DNA from: SVTX01 sp045659745
Lineage (GTDB): Bacteria > Bacillota > Clostridia > Oscillospirales > CAG-272
DNA: 7,542 nucleotides
Direction: 5' to 3'
Assembly: GCA_045659745.1 (NCBI GenBank)
Contig: JAZRCL010000035.1
Coordinates: forward strand, 1-7,542
Shown: one piece after another, positions 7,542 to 7,542 of the stretch
Layout of the letters: each line of letters starts with the position of its first letter
How positions within the stretch are numbered: position 1 is the stretch's first letter
Program-made: the position numbers and the translations under genes
Notes under the pieces: generated by a model
The model's database searches: none
The model's input: only the letters and a program-made list of their open reading frames with translations
What the model was told of the DNA's origin: nothing

Positions 7542-7542
7542 T

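Overview
The window looks like chromosomal DNA from an uncultured, probably gut-dwelling member of the Clostridia (Bacillota). This is inferred from protein families and style, not from a marker gene. The pointers are a cupin/HTH AraC-type regulator, a GldG-family protein next to a DUF4340 protein, Lys/Arg-rich membrane anchors, a strong AGGAGG ribosome binding site, mid-range base composition, and frequent ATA (Ile) and TAT (Tyr) codons. Both TGA (three genes) and TAA (two genes) serve as stops, so the standard bacterial code fits. There are no rRNA, tRNA, CRISPR, IS or phage features.

There are two convergent blocks. The plus-strand block (1-1965) holds the 3' part of a membrane-anchored, DUF5722-like putative glycoside hydrolase. 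Its stop codon overlaps the start of an AraC-family regulator (ATGA), so the two are very likely co-transcribed and translationally coupled. A hairpin at 1969-2011, with a T tract on both strands, separates the blocks and probably terminates both.

The minus-strand block, read from right to left, holds the C-terminal half of one GldG-family (ABC_transp_aux-type) protein, then a complete second GldG-family protein, then a very large membrane-anchored DUF4340 protein. The gaps are about 37-38 bases. GldG-like and DUF4340 proteins normally accompany an ABC-2-type ATPase and permease, which would lie beyond the right edge. The unusual points are that the GldG-like gene is present twice in tandem, and that the right-hand copy is interrupted by an in-frame TAA close to the window edge.

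Together the blocks suggest a cell-surface locus: an anchored putative carbohydrate-active enzyme with its likely regulator, facing the accessory subunits of an envelope ABC transporter. A functional link between the blocks is not shown by the sequence. I found no clear evidence of a wholly new system. The points most worth checking are the tandem GldG pair with its interrupted copy, the two-module DUF4340 protein with a large unassigned C-terminal region, and the charge-segregated tail of the DUF5722-like protein.
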